A stretch of 64,000 bases of DNA from Dipteris shenzhenensis (Eukaryota > Polypodiophyta > Polypodiopsida > Gleicheniales): assembly GCA_047967505.1 (NCBI GenBank), contig CM106539.1. One strand, 5' to 3'. The notes under the pieces were generated by a model. The model was not told the DNA's origin. It did no database searches and worked only from the letters and a program-made list of their open reading frames with translations. Made by a program: the position numbers and the translations under genes. Shown one piece after another: positions 14,201-26,200 of this stretch. Position 1 is the first letter of the stretch. Each line of letters opens with the position of its first letter.

Positions 14201-17200
14201 GATTTCTAGAGGGACAGTCCCTCTCACCACTCACTAACACTCAAGTGTGGTTTCATTATGCACGCACACTTCATGATATCCCAAATCAGCCAGTCCCTAA
14301 CCTCTCACATATGCCACACCCCACATCCTGTACCCTCTTCACTAGGGGGGAGTAAAGGATGCCGTAATGAAACTTCATAATGGCCGAGCAAAGGATCATG
14401 AGGGACTATGCACTGAGTTCATTGCATATGGGATTAACCTCCTAGCCCCGACCTTAGGAAAGCTATTTAATGAAGATGTTTGTTTGGGGTTTCTACGCAC
14501 CTGGACCATTAACACTATCTCACCCATCCACAAGGCAGGGGATCCCATGAGCCCAGAGAACTACAGGACCATTATGATTGGACATGTCATGTCCAAGATT
14601 TTTGCATCAGTACTTGATTCCGAGATCAGCAAATTTGTGGAGTGTCAAGGACTTAGAGCACCAGACAGATCGGATTGCAGCGTGATCATGGGACCATGGA
14701 CCACATTCTCACGCTCAGATGTATCATCGAGGAGGCGAGGGCACGGATGCAGAGGGTTTACTATTGCTCTATGGATTTCCACAAGGCATTTGACACAGTC
14801 CCGAGAGCCCGCCTCATACGGCACCTACAAGATTTGGGTTACGACCAGGAGATCATTTGGCTATCATGGCACTTTATGATGTTAGAATTATAGGAAACGA
14901 AGAGAGAGAGAGAGAGAGAGAGTGCAGATACAAGACGAAGTCGATGTAGAAGTCACGTCAAAACTTCGATAGATAGATTAGGTTCCTAAACACAAGTACA
15001 AAGTACTTGTATCTAGGCCTAGGACTAAGTGTCCTAGGTGTCACATAGGACTAAGTGTCCTATGTGGCATAGAAGGCACTAACACTATAAGTGCCTACAC
15101 TTATGCCTACAAGGCACATACCATGACCTATAGGGCATCACTAGAACCACCAAAAGATGGCCTACAAACCCCCCTCCATGGGATGGGCTGAAGTACTCTG
15201 AAAACGTCTCAGAATACCTGGTAGTTTCTGGTCATGGTGGCACATGTTCATCCAAAAGGATATAGCCACCTATGAATGTACAAGGAATGTCAGATCATGT
15301 AACAAAGGGAACCAACTGTAAAGCCTGTCACAAGACTTCGAACTTGGGACGAGCAAGTGCCTTTGTAAACATATCTGCTATGTTGTCCTCTGTGGGAAGA
15401 TAGGACAACTCTATGTCTCCTGCTGACAACCGCTCCCGAACATAATGATAGTGAACTTCAATACGCTTGGTATGCGCATGAAACACTGGGTTATGCGCAA
15501 TGGCCAAAGCACTTTGACTGTCAGTGTAGACAATAGTGGAGGATCTCTGGCAAATACCAAGATCTGTAAGTAACTGTCGAAGCCAAACACACTCTACTGT
15601 AGCGGTGAAGGCTGCCCTGTACTCAGCCTCACAACTAGACGTGGCAACTGTCGGTTGCTTCTTGCTGAGCCAAGAAATACATGAATTGCCAAGCAAAAAA
15701 CAATTGCCAGTATGTGACACTCTGGTGTCGGAACATCCTGCCCAGTCACTATCCGTGTAAGCATGCATGGTAAGTGAAACCTGATCACCATAGAAGAGGG
15801 CTAAATCCTGAGTGCCTCTGAGATATCTGAAGACTCTCTTCACTGCCTGCCAATGCTGTGAACTGGGCATGTGCATGAATCTGCTGAGCTGAGATACTGC
15901 ATACTGCAAGTCAGGTCTGGTGTGACATAAATAAATAAGGCATCCAACAGCCTGCTGATAAAGAGTGATATCACATGGTGGGCTCCCATCATGAGCAGAG
16001 AATTTGAAGCCAGGGTCCACTGGAGTAGAGATTGGCTTGCAATCCTCAAACTGAAAACGATCAAGGACCTGTCCAATATACTTGGACTGAGACATCATGA
16101 TACCCTCCTCAACATGAGCAAACTGAATGCCCAAAGAATAATGGAGCTGTCCCATGTCTGACATGTCAAAAATCTGCTGCAAATCAGCCTTGAAAGCTGC
16201 AATTTGCTGAGTATTTGGGCCCGTGATAAGCATATCATCCACATATAAAATCAGCACTAGAAAATCAGATCCACTCCCACGGAAATAAAGAGTGGGTTCT
16301 GTGGGACTATTCTGAAAACCAAGGGATAGTAAGTGTGCATGAATTTTGGCATACCATGCCCTAGGTGCCTGCTTCAAACCATAAAGAGCTTTTCTAAGCC
16401 GGCATACCTTATTTTCAGAATTAACAACCTCAAAGCCATGAGGTTGTGTGACATAGACTTCTTCCTACAGATCCCCATGAAGAAAGGCAGTCTTGATGTC
16501 AAGTTGGTGCACTTGCCAATGATGATGGGCTGCAATGGCACTGACACATCAAATGGTAGTAATCCTGGATGTGGGAGCAAATGTCTCCTCAAAGTCAATG
16601 CCTTGTTGTCGGGCATACCCTTTTGCAACAAGACGAGCTTTGTATCGATCTACGCTGCCATCAGATTTTCTTTTTAATTTGTAGACCCGCGTTCCAATGG
16701 CATGCTTGCCAGGTGGGAGATCTACTAATTCCCAAGTGTCATTTTTGGCAATAGATTGTAACTCAGCTTTCATTGCATCCATCCACTCTTTGCTGTCAAA
16801 AGCATCCTTATGGCACAAAGGCTCTTCATTGCAAGCTGTAGCAAGGAGTGCAACTCAAGAAAGTGACCATGCTGTCTATTCCCTGATCTTGTCCAGGCAG
16901 CAAAAGGCTGATCTTGTTTGCTGTCCCTCAATGTGTCAAGAAGTCATCTGAGAACTTGCCTTTGCTGTCTATTGACAGCTCTTTCTTCAATGACTGCATC
17001 ATGAGTAGTGGGATCATTTTGTGCCGGAAGAGAAACCTGCAAATCAGCATGAGGTGGTGGCTGATTATTGCTTAGTGGAGGGCCTACAGGAGGCTCATGT
17101 TGCTGCTCAAAATCCTCTTCTGATGATGGTAGAGGTAACCAAGATTCAAAGGCATCAAACATGTCAATATCTGGCTTTGCTTTGCAGTCCACTAGAGGAG

Positions 17201-20200
17201 AAGCTGAATGTTCAGCAAAGATCACATCTCTACTGACAATAATCTTCCCAGTATTTGGTTGATATAACCGATACCCTCTGCTCTCCTGGCTGTAACCAAT
17301 GAATATGCATTTGATTGCCTTGTCATCAAGCTTATGTCTCAGCTGAGATGGTACATGAACATATGCAAGAGACCCAAAAACTTTCATGTGTGAAAGTGAA
17401 GGCTTCCTGCCTTTCCATGCTTCATAAGGTGTAATAGTCTTTAATGCCCGTGTAGGTGATCTATTCAGCACATAGTTGGCACACATTACTGCATCAAGCC
17501 AAAATTTATTGGGCAAAGACTTGGCCTTAAGCATGCATCTGGCCATCTCCATTGTGGACCTGTTTTTCCTTTCAAAAACAGGATTCTGCTGAGGAGTGTA
17601 AGGAGTAGTGCATGAGTGAATAATGCCTCGTGAGGAGAGAAATGCATCAAACTCCTTTGACAAATACTCACCCCCCCTATCTGTGTTGAGGGTGACAAAG
17701 CTTGCATCCTGATTCATTCTCAACCATATTCAGCCATCTCTGAAAGCATAAGAAACCTTCAGATTTAGCCTTCAAAGGATATACCCAGCAATACCTTGTG
17801 AAATCATCAATGAGAGTCATGAAATACTTGTATCCTCCAATGGTATTTGTCCTCATTGGGCCACAGACATCACTATGTACTAGCTGTAATTTCCTTTGTG
17901 AGAGTTTTGGACAATTCTTTTGAAAAGGAAATCGATGCATCTTACCCAAAAGACAACCCTCACACACATGTTTAGAAACTGTGTGAGTCTGAGGTACATC
18001 GTTTGCCATCTGCTGTGAATGTAGCTTTGCAAGAGCTCTATAATTGAGATGGCCCATTCTCTCATGCCAAAGATGAGTTTCAGCAAGCTGTGAATCTGAA
18101 ATAGCCAATGCTTCAGTAGAAAGTGCAGCTGAATGATGATCAAGGTGATAAAGCCCTTTTTGCAAAGTGCCAGTGAGAACTATGGCATTGTCATCACGAA
18201 GATCATATACTAGGCATCTGTAGCCATCAAAAATTACTCTGAAACCTGAAGTAGCAATTGCTGAAATTGAAATCAAGTTGACTTCAATTCCAAGCACAAA
18301 AAGAACATTTGTCAGAGTGACAGGATGGCTGGAAATGGATGTGAGCTGCACATCTCCAACTCCTTTTACAGCATATGAAGCATTATTGGCACATGTAACA
18401 GTCCCCCCTCGAGGTGCATCAGCTAGAGAATGAAACAACTGTCTGCAAGATGTGACATGCTTGGAAGCTCCACTATCAAAGTACCAGGACTGAGAATCAT
18501 TAGCAGCAAAGAGTGCATCAGCTTTGGAGGGATCAAATGAGCAATGGACAGCCCATGCCCAATCATCCTGAAGAGCATGTGCATGTGAAGCATCTGCTGG
18601 CTCATGGGATTCAATGGCATGTGAGGCATTAACTGTCAATCCTGCTTTCTTTTTCTCCGAAGCAATGCGCTTCCTGCATTCTGAAATGTCATGTCCAGGC
18701 TCGACAATAGTTGCATCTTTTCTTCTTTCCCTTATCTGCCATATTTTTAGATGCATGGGAGGAATTGCAGCTGCTATGCGTAGAGGAATTGCAGCTGCTG
18801 TGCGCAGATTTTGGCTTGCCCATAGGCTTGGAAGCCTTGCCTCTTCCTGTCTGCTGTGAAGCAAATGCATGATCAGGAATAATGGCTTGTCTGTTAGCTC
18901 TACTTTGCTCTTCCTGCAAAAGCAAAGTAACTAGCTGATCAAAAGAATAGTGGTCTGGATTACCCATGGCCACTAATCGAAGGGTTGTAGCAAACCCTTG
19001 ATATGTATCTGGTAGTCCATTCAATGAAGTACTGACAAGCTGTGAATTTGGCACCACCTCATCAATGTTGGCAAGCTGTTCCATGAGGTCCTTGACCTTT
19101 GTCAAATATGCATCCATTGACTCACCTTCATTCATATTCACTTCCTGTAAGCTTCATTGCGAATCTGATATAGAGAAGCCAATTTATCCCAAGCATCCTT
19201 TGCTGTCCTGCAAGAACGGATGTGTGGAATAATGATTCTCTTGCATGATAAAGCAATGCATGAATGTGCATTTGCATCTCTTGCATCCCATCTAGACTGT
19301 TCTTGAATTGGAAGAGCAGCAGCAGGAGTGCTAGAGGAAGAGGCATCAGGAGGAGTACCACCTGCAGAAGGTGCAGCAGTAGAACCAACCACTGTAGCAT
19401 TGGCTGGCCTCAGATCAGCCCCAGAAACAATATTCCACAAATTCTTTCCAACAAGAATATGTATCATGAGATAAGACCACATCGGATAGTTGGTGCCATC
19501 CAACTTATCATCTTCACAAAGAACTCCAAATAAATCTTGATTGTTTCCAGCCATAGCAACTGTGATAACCTGTAAAAGAACTGAAAAACCAAAAGCATCA
19601 AGGCTATCACTACAAAAAGTTGGCTGTCCCAAAAATGACAGCAAACATCTGTAAATTTCTGACCCAAATCAAAGGGCAAATGCAGATCTGACCCAAATGT
19701 GACTGTGACAGGCAATGTTCACTGCAAAAACAGCAAATTTGGCAAAAGCCCCAAATTCATTGAGGGCAAATAGGCCAAAAAGAGGGCAAATTCAGAAAAT
19801 CCCCAAATTTTGCTGAAATTTTGCAAATGTGACCCAATGTATGCAAATCTGACTCAATGTCCTGCAAATGTAACTGAATGTCCTGCAATCTGACCCAATG
19901 TACTCCAATCTAAACAAGAAGTTGCAGAACAAATCCCAAAACTCCAATTTCTTGCAAGAAATTGGAATTAAAGGAGGTGAAAGGAAATGAAAACCCCAAA
20001 TTTTCCAATGTCTTGCAAAAGCCCCAAATCTGCAAATGTCTGTAGATGACTACAGTGAGACCAAGGACCTGATTCCAACGAAGGTACGAAACTGTGTACG
20101 GTACAGTACGACGTACGGATGGAGTACAACGCAACGTACGGTACGATGCAAGTACAATTGACGACATAGGTACAATTGACGACTGATGTACTGCGCAGAT

Positions 20201-23200
20201 CTAGGTGCAGAGTACGGCGATGCAACGGCTACAGTACGACGTACGACGATTTCAATACGGCGACCCACTGAAGGTACGGCGAAGTATACTGCGATGCACG
20301 ACTGCAGAACAGCATACGGCGACTTCTGTACGACGACCCTCGATGCGCATGTACGAACTGAATGTACGTACGACTCTGAAGGTACGACGGAGCAAATAGC
20401 GCTGAAGGGCCTCGAACAAGATCTGGGAATGTACGCAGAAACTATACGGAAGGAACAGAAGGTACGGACTGTACGACGCCTACTTGTCGACCAGCAGGGC
20501 AGAAAAATCTCCAATGTACAATGGAGGCTCGGGGCTGAGGAGAGCTGGAGGACTAGAGCAAAACCTGCTTTGATACCACTATAGATGCGAAACGAAGAGA
20601 GAGAGAGAGAGTGCAGGTATAGGACGAAGTCGATGTAGAAGTCACGTCAAAACTTAGATAAATAGAATAGGTTCCTAAACACAAGTACAAAGTACTTGTA
20701 TCTAGGCCTAGGACTAAGTGTCCTAGGTGTCACATAGGACTAAGTGTCCTATGTGGCATAGAAGGCACTAACACTATAAGTGCCTACACTTATGCCTACA
20801 AGGCACATACCATGGCCTATAGGGCATCACTAGAACCACCAAAAGATGGCCTACACGCCCAATAGTTTGTGTAGACCATAGTATAAACATATGCTCTCAC
20901 ACACACAAATCCACCTCACGCTCAAGAGGGGGGCGATGATGTGTGAGGCTGCGATGGCATAAAGGTAGTGATAGACCATTGGCGGCAGTCGGTATGCTGG
21001 TCTCTAAGCTATGGCCCTACGTCAAATAAGTGCCACTGTCACCCCCATCAATCGTGCCCCCAATTCACTGAGCATGGAGGGGGTGTCCCTAGTCTAATCT
21101 GTGCCTCAACCCACTGGCGGGTCTGTCAAGTCTCTCGCTTTGGTCCTCGGATCCGGCCTCTCCCAGAGGCCTGCTAGTCCATCCTATCTGGCTAAAAAAC
21201 CTCAATGATCATGCTCTAAGTGGAGTACCGCTATACATAGACATTGAGGCCAAAAGGGATGGCAAGAGCTCAAATGAATTTAGAGGATAAATTGGAAAAT
21301 CATAAGCTGAGTACAAATTAAGGGATTGAGGCTTTTATAGTCCTACCCCACATCCTCCTTGCTAGCCCTTCCTTTCTTAATCACCCCTAGTTAGCTAGCT
21401 TAGGCTTAGTTTTCCCTTCATTACATTTTGTGGATTCTTCTTTTTTTAAAATTCGGGGATGCCTTGGTTTTTTATATTCACTCTAAAAGGGAAGTTGTCC
21501 ACGTCCACGGATCGGGATATCTTTGTGGGTGTTGCTTTTGAACATTTCGGGGTAACGGGTCATGTGGAGTTTCTTAACTTCAGGATGATATCTAGACCCC
21601 AACCCAAATCACATTCCCCTGGGTTAATGGAGGATATAACTCTATGGAGGTGTCCCCATAAAGTATTTGTGGTGGGACCCGGCGGAGTGCGAGTGGATTG
21701 ATGCAAGAAATCGAGAGAAGAGCTGCCCCTTCTTTCCGTAAACATTAGCAATGCCAGGAGGTTTCAGCTCAGCCTCAAGGGCTGGAAAGCCCACTAGAGC
21801 TCCTCATTGGGAGAATTTTCAGATGTCTACTGACTTTGGAAGAGACTTTGGAAATCCCTCAGAATAGAAAATTCACTCAGTTCTTTTAGCTTTCCATTCA
21901 CGGAGGTATTGCAATGAACCAGCAGAAGTTTAAGTCTGAGGCAACTCCTACTTGCCCTCGTTGCCTTTCTGAGTCTATTCAGCATTGTCTTTGTAATTGC
22001 AGATAGGTGAAGTTTATACGGAAGGGGATTTCTTGCTTGGCTCTCTCTTTAGGGACCTCGGGTCTTTTATGAGAGGCATGACTCTTTTTGGGCTTGTTTG
22101 GTTCAACAACATACAGTTCAGTCATGCTCTCTAGATGATGTTCCCCACTTGCCTTACAAGCCTGCACATGCATTGGTGGCTACGTTTTGGGAGATCTTCG
22201 TGAGCATTTCAGCATGGCATATTTAGAGATCTAGATGCACAGGATTTGGATGGCTCCCAGATCCACCCTTCACACACATTGGCTAGTATTGGGACAGATA
22301 CTGTACGCACTTTGATGGCTATTTGGGTGAGCATGCCGGGGCCTTCCCAAGCAGCTTCTACCACGAGGACAGTTTTTCTCAGGGAGTGGAGTGGCTTCCT
22401 ATTCTTTTTGGAGTCCACCGCAGGGTGGCGGCATTTTCAACCTCTACCTTGGTGTTTTTCTTGTTCTTGGTGATGAGCATGTTTTTTCCCCACTTAGGGT
22501 GTTTTATTTCTCATGCTTTGCATGATATATTTCTTCCATGAGCTTTGCACTTCGGGCTTTTTTCATACTTAATAGAAGTCTTTTCGTTGAAAAAATAAAA
22601 AGTAAAAATTTCCAGTGATACACACTGTGTGACGTCCAACAAGCACTTTTAATTGATGCTAGCCTTTCATCTACCTTTCATCTAATGCTAGCCCTTCATC
22701 TAACTTTCTCTGTGAGTATTAGATATCTAAAAGGGCCTCACTGGTTACAAATTTACTGAGGTTCAAGACCACTATAGTAGATCTTAATCAATGTTATGCT
22801 TCACTTGACTATAAAGTAAAGATATGCAAATGAAAGTATTGCTTCACTGAAAATAAAATCCACAGTAAATCTTTCAGAACGCTTTGAAGTCTGCATAATT
22901 TATCTCAGCAAAAGCTCCAATCTTGACTTGTCACAGCTCAAAAGTATCTCATGGACTTTCTGTGTATCTTCACTTTTAAAGGAAATTTGGATATCTAAAA
23001 AGTGTGGAAGACAATGCCCTAGGTTAAATTGAGTCAAAGATATTCTCCATAGTTTGCTTTTGGGCAAAATTTAAACTCCAACGCTTGAAATATCAAACAC
23101 ATGAGCACGAAGAAGAGAAAGCAAAGGACGACATACCACTAATGGTATCAAAGCTCGTATCCAGAAAGCCACTCTGTTTGGCACGAAACTTGAGCAAAGT

Positions 23201-26200
23201 CTCTGCCACCTCCACTTCTGTGGGTGTTTCCTTTTCAACTCTAATTTTATTCTCAAGCCAATCCCAGAACTCTGCCAAAGCTGCGGCATCTCTGCATAAC
23301 AACAGAAGAATGTAACACCACAAAGTTCAAAAGATATCAAGGAATATTTCAGCAAATGGTCTTCCTACTTTAAGAACTTATGATCCCAACTGTTCAGTTA
23401 TTGTATTGAGCTGTGTCAGAAAATCTGAAGAAAAGCATGATTTAGTTCAGCAATCTACCCTTTGTTTATTGTCCACATCAAGAGCCCACACACACACACT
23501 TTTGTTTGTAAAGCAGAAATTTCATTTAGAAGAATGAACATTCATCGCTGTTCAGAGTACACAGCTACTACTCAAAACTAGAAGCAGTAATAAAACAATT
23601 CTAACTGAACCAGAGGAAGGTCTTCAAGAGAATGAGCATCCTGGAGAGATCGATACAAAGATGATAGGAAATAGGGAAAAACAGCTACTAAAGAGTGCTC
23701 ATACAAACGAATGCGCGCGCACACTTTTTTTTGTTGGGTAAAAGAAACTTTCCATTAAGAAATTTAAACATTCATAGCTGTCCCAAAGTGGAACTTGTGT
23801 GTGAGACATGAATTCACACGATCAATGTCCTCAAGGAAAGGGGGAGGTGGATCGGTCAATGAATCCCTCCTCTACAATCCGTAATTAGTGGTCCATGTAG
23901 AAGCTTGTTTGCCAACCAGCAGGATCCAACCCTCACCCTATTAAAAGCAGACCATCTGATGTGAAACTAAGGGCTTAATGCGAATCATCGGTGAAAGCAT
24001 GAGACCCTGAAGCCTCTCAACTCAAGCCCACTCTATATCTGATAGGTCTAGCCCCCAACAACAAGGGCTGCCATACATACCTACGGGTCGGACCAAAGAG
24101 TCAAAGAGAAGGGTTTTGCTCTAGGGATCCTGGAAATGAGAATGAAAGCACTCTCGCTCGAGACTGGCCAGTGCGGTGTACCCCAAGCTCAGTCAGGCCT
24201 ATAGTGCTGGTCTATCGTGAAGATCGGGCCTGATAAAAGGGCCCCCAAGTATGTGTAAGATGCAACCACCTCCACTAGCAACCCATCTAAGATGAAATGC
24301 TCTCTGTGCATGGCTGCCTGGACGTGTTGATCATGACCTTGGTTTTACCAAGATTGACCTTCAGATCATGTGTCTCATAGAAGGTATGAAGTGCATCTAA
24401 GTGTTGCTGAAGACCCTCTGCTGAGGAAGAGAGTAACACCACATCATTTGCATACAAGAGAATCTGGAGCAAGGATCCTGCTAGGCAATAACCAACCCCT
24501 CCTAGGAAAGGTCTCAAGATCATCTATGTAGAGGCCGAACAAGGTTGGTGATACCCAAACAACCTTGTTTGACCCCAATGGTGCTCATGGTCCGCTCTGT
24601 CCACCCTACACTTGTCCGAACCCAACCCGAGACTCTCTCATAAAGTGCCATGATTGCCCAGGTGATCTCCTAATCGTATCCCAACTCTTGTAGATGTCTG
24701 ATGAGTAGGGCCTTCGACACTGCCTCAAACACCTTGCGGAAATCCACAAAGCAACAACAAACCCTCTATCTCCATGCCCTGGCCTCCTCCTGAAGTAAGT
24801 ATATGATCTATAATCCCATGATCTATTCAGAATCTTGCTCTGAATCCCCAAAGCTCTGCAAGCAGGCTAATCTCTGTATCAAGTACTAATGCATAGATCT
24901 TGGACATGCGATGTCAAACAAATAGGTGTGGTTTGCTCCTGGGGTGGTCGGAATGGCTTAGGTTTCTTAGGAAGGGCATTTACCCTCAACGCAGCAGCAA
25001 GGTCTCCCTCACAATAGGATAGAGAGCCCCAAAACTTCATCTTTTGCTTCCCGTTCTCAAGACGAGGATGTGACTGGGGCCCGCCATCTGTCTACAGCAG
25101 AGACTTGAGACATCCCTGCCTCGTCTATATCAACATCTAGTAATAAGATAGAATCATCACCCAAGTCTATAAGTGATATCTAGCATGTACATGTCCTTGC
25201 GTTGAAGTCCCCAACAAGGAAAACTTTTCGAAAAATTCATGATGTCCGGGTAGACGGCTGCGTACGGTGAGATCTCAGCCTCCTCACATAGGTCCTGTTA
25301 GAATTATTAATATATTCTAGGCAGTGGCCAATGTAATGTAATAAGTGAGTTAGGGGCACTTTTCCCTCTTAGAGGTTTTTTCCCCTAACCACGGTGTAAT
25401 CTCTAACTATGGTTAGTGATTAGATAGGGTTTTGTCACTTAGATAAAACCCTTCTCTCTTTCTTGTACTCATACTTCATTCACTTCAATTCAGTTGACAT
25501 TCGGGAGTGAACTACGTTCAGCTCACTCTCCATCTTGCTCACTCTTGCTCTCTTGCTTTTTCTCACATTTGGTATCAGAGCACTTCCTTCCCGGACCTGC
25601 TCCTTGCTCCCAGCCTCTTGCTTCCAACTCCTGCATTTCTGCTCCATCACCAAGCTTTAGCTCCTGGACGTCCGTACAGCTCCATTCTACCCGTACAATC
25701 CATACAACTCTACAATTTCCGTACCATACATGTCTCTGTCCGTACAGTCCGTACAACTGTACGGATTTTCGTACCTGCGCGTTAGTTTGTCCATACAGGC
25801 CGTATAGTTTCGCATTTCGCCTTCCGTACAGTTCCGCATTTCAACATCCATACCGTCCGTACAAGCCGTATAGTTCCGCATTTCAACCTCCGTACAAATT
25901 TCGCCGTACATTCCGTACAGTCATTCGTACACTATATGAATTCCGTACAGCTTTGTACTTGCAGATATTTTTGCAGACTGAAGGTGTCTGGTGTCCGTCA
26001 TCTATTAGCAGGATTCATTTGCAGGCTCAGTTGTGCATCAGCCATTCTTGGGCTTCACTTTTGGGAGCACATTTGAAGCTGTAGCAGACATTGCAGTAGC
26101 TCTACAAGTTTTAGATAATTTTTGGGCTTTTGCAATTGCACTGCAATCTGACAGTGAAATTTGGGGCTTTTGCAGGCAAAGTGCAATTTGTGCAACATTT

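Larger units (their letters stand above)
10786..14880 (+). mobile_element. LINE C, near full-length 5' part (5' UTR, ORF1, endonuclease, RT start)
   Basis: This is the longest LINE copy at its 5' end. It has a C-rich 5' region (10786-11157), ORF1 (11158-12381), an AP endonuclease-type domain (about 12430-13190), a linker and the first half of RT (14030-14880). It is broken by a gypsy protease fragment (13200-13831), several frameshifts and stops, and it ends where the minus-strand copia element begins. The RT motifs [16 protein letters not shown] and [17 protein letters not shown] match LINE B ([29 protein letters not shown]), so B and C are one family. Confidence 0.88.
14890..20855 (-). mobile_element. 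Near-complete copia LTR retrotransposon, decayed
   Basis: LTRs at about 14890-15166 and 20580-20855 read TGTAGGCCATCTTTTGG inward on the minus strand. They differ at about 8 positions over some 265 bases by eye. The primer binding site TGGTATCAAAGCAGG is at 20564-20578 and a purine tract (ATGGAGGGGGG) adjoins the inner end of the left LTR. The order gag, protease, integrase, RT, RNase H is that of copia. Frameshifts and stops in gag, integrase and RT make it inactive. I found no target duplication: the left flank is LINE C and the right flank is not, so a rearrangement followed insertion. Confidence 0.93.

Noticed and set aside
20050-20584. Frames of 130-154 codons on both strands
   Set aside because: They lie in the GTAC-rich non-coding leader of a copia element; GTAC symmetry keeps several frames open at once.
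25494-26084. 196-codon plus-strand frame
   Set aside because: It spans LTR end, primer site and leader of the copia at 25296; gag starts later at 26557.
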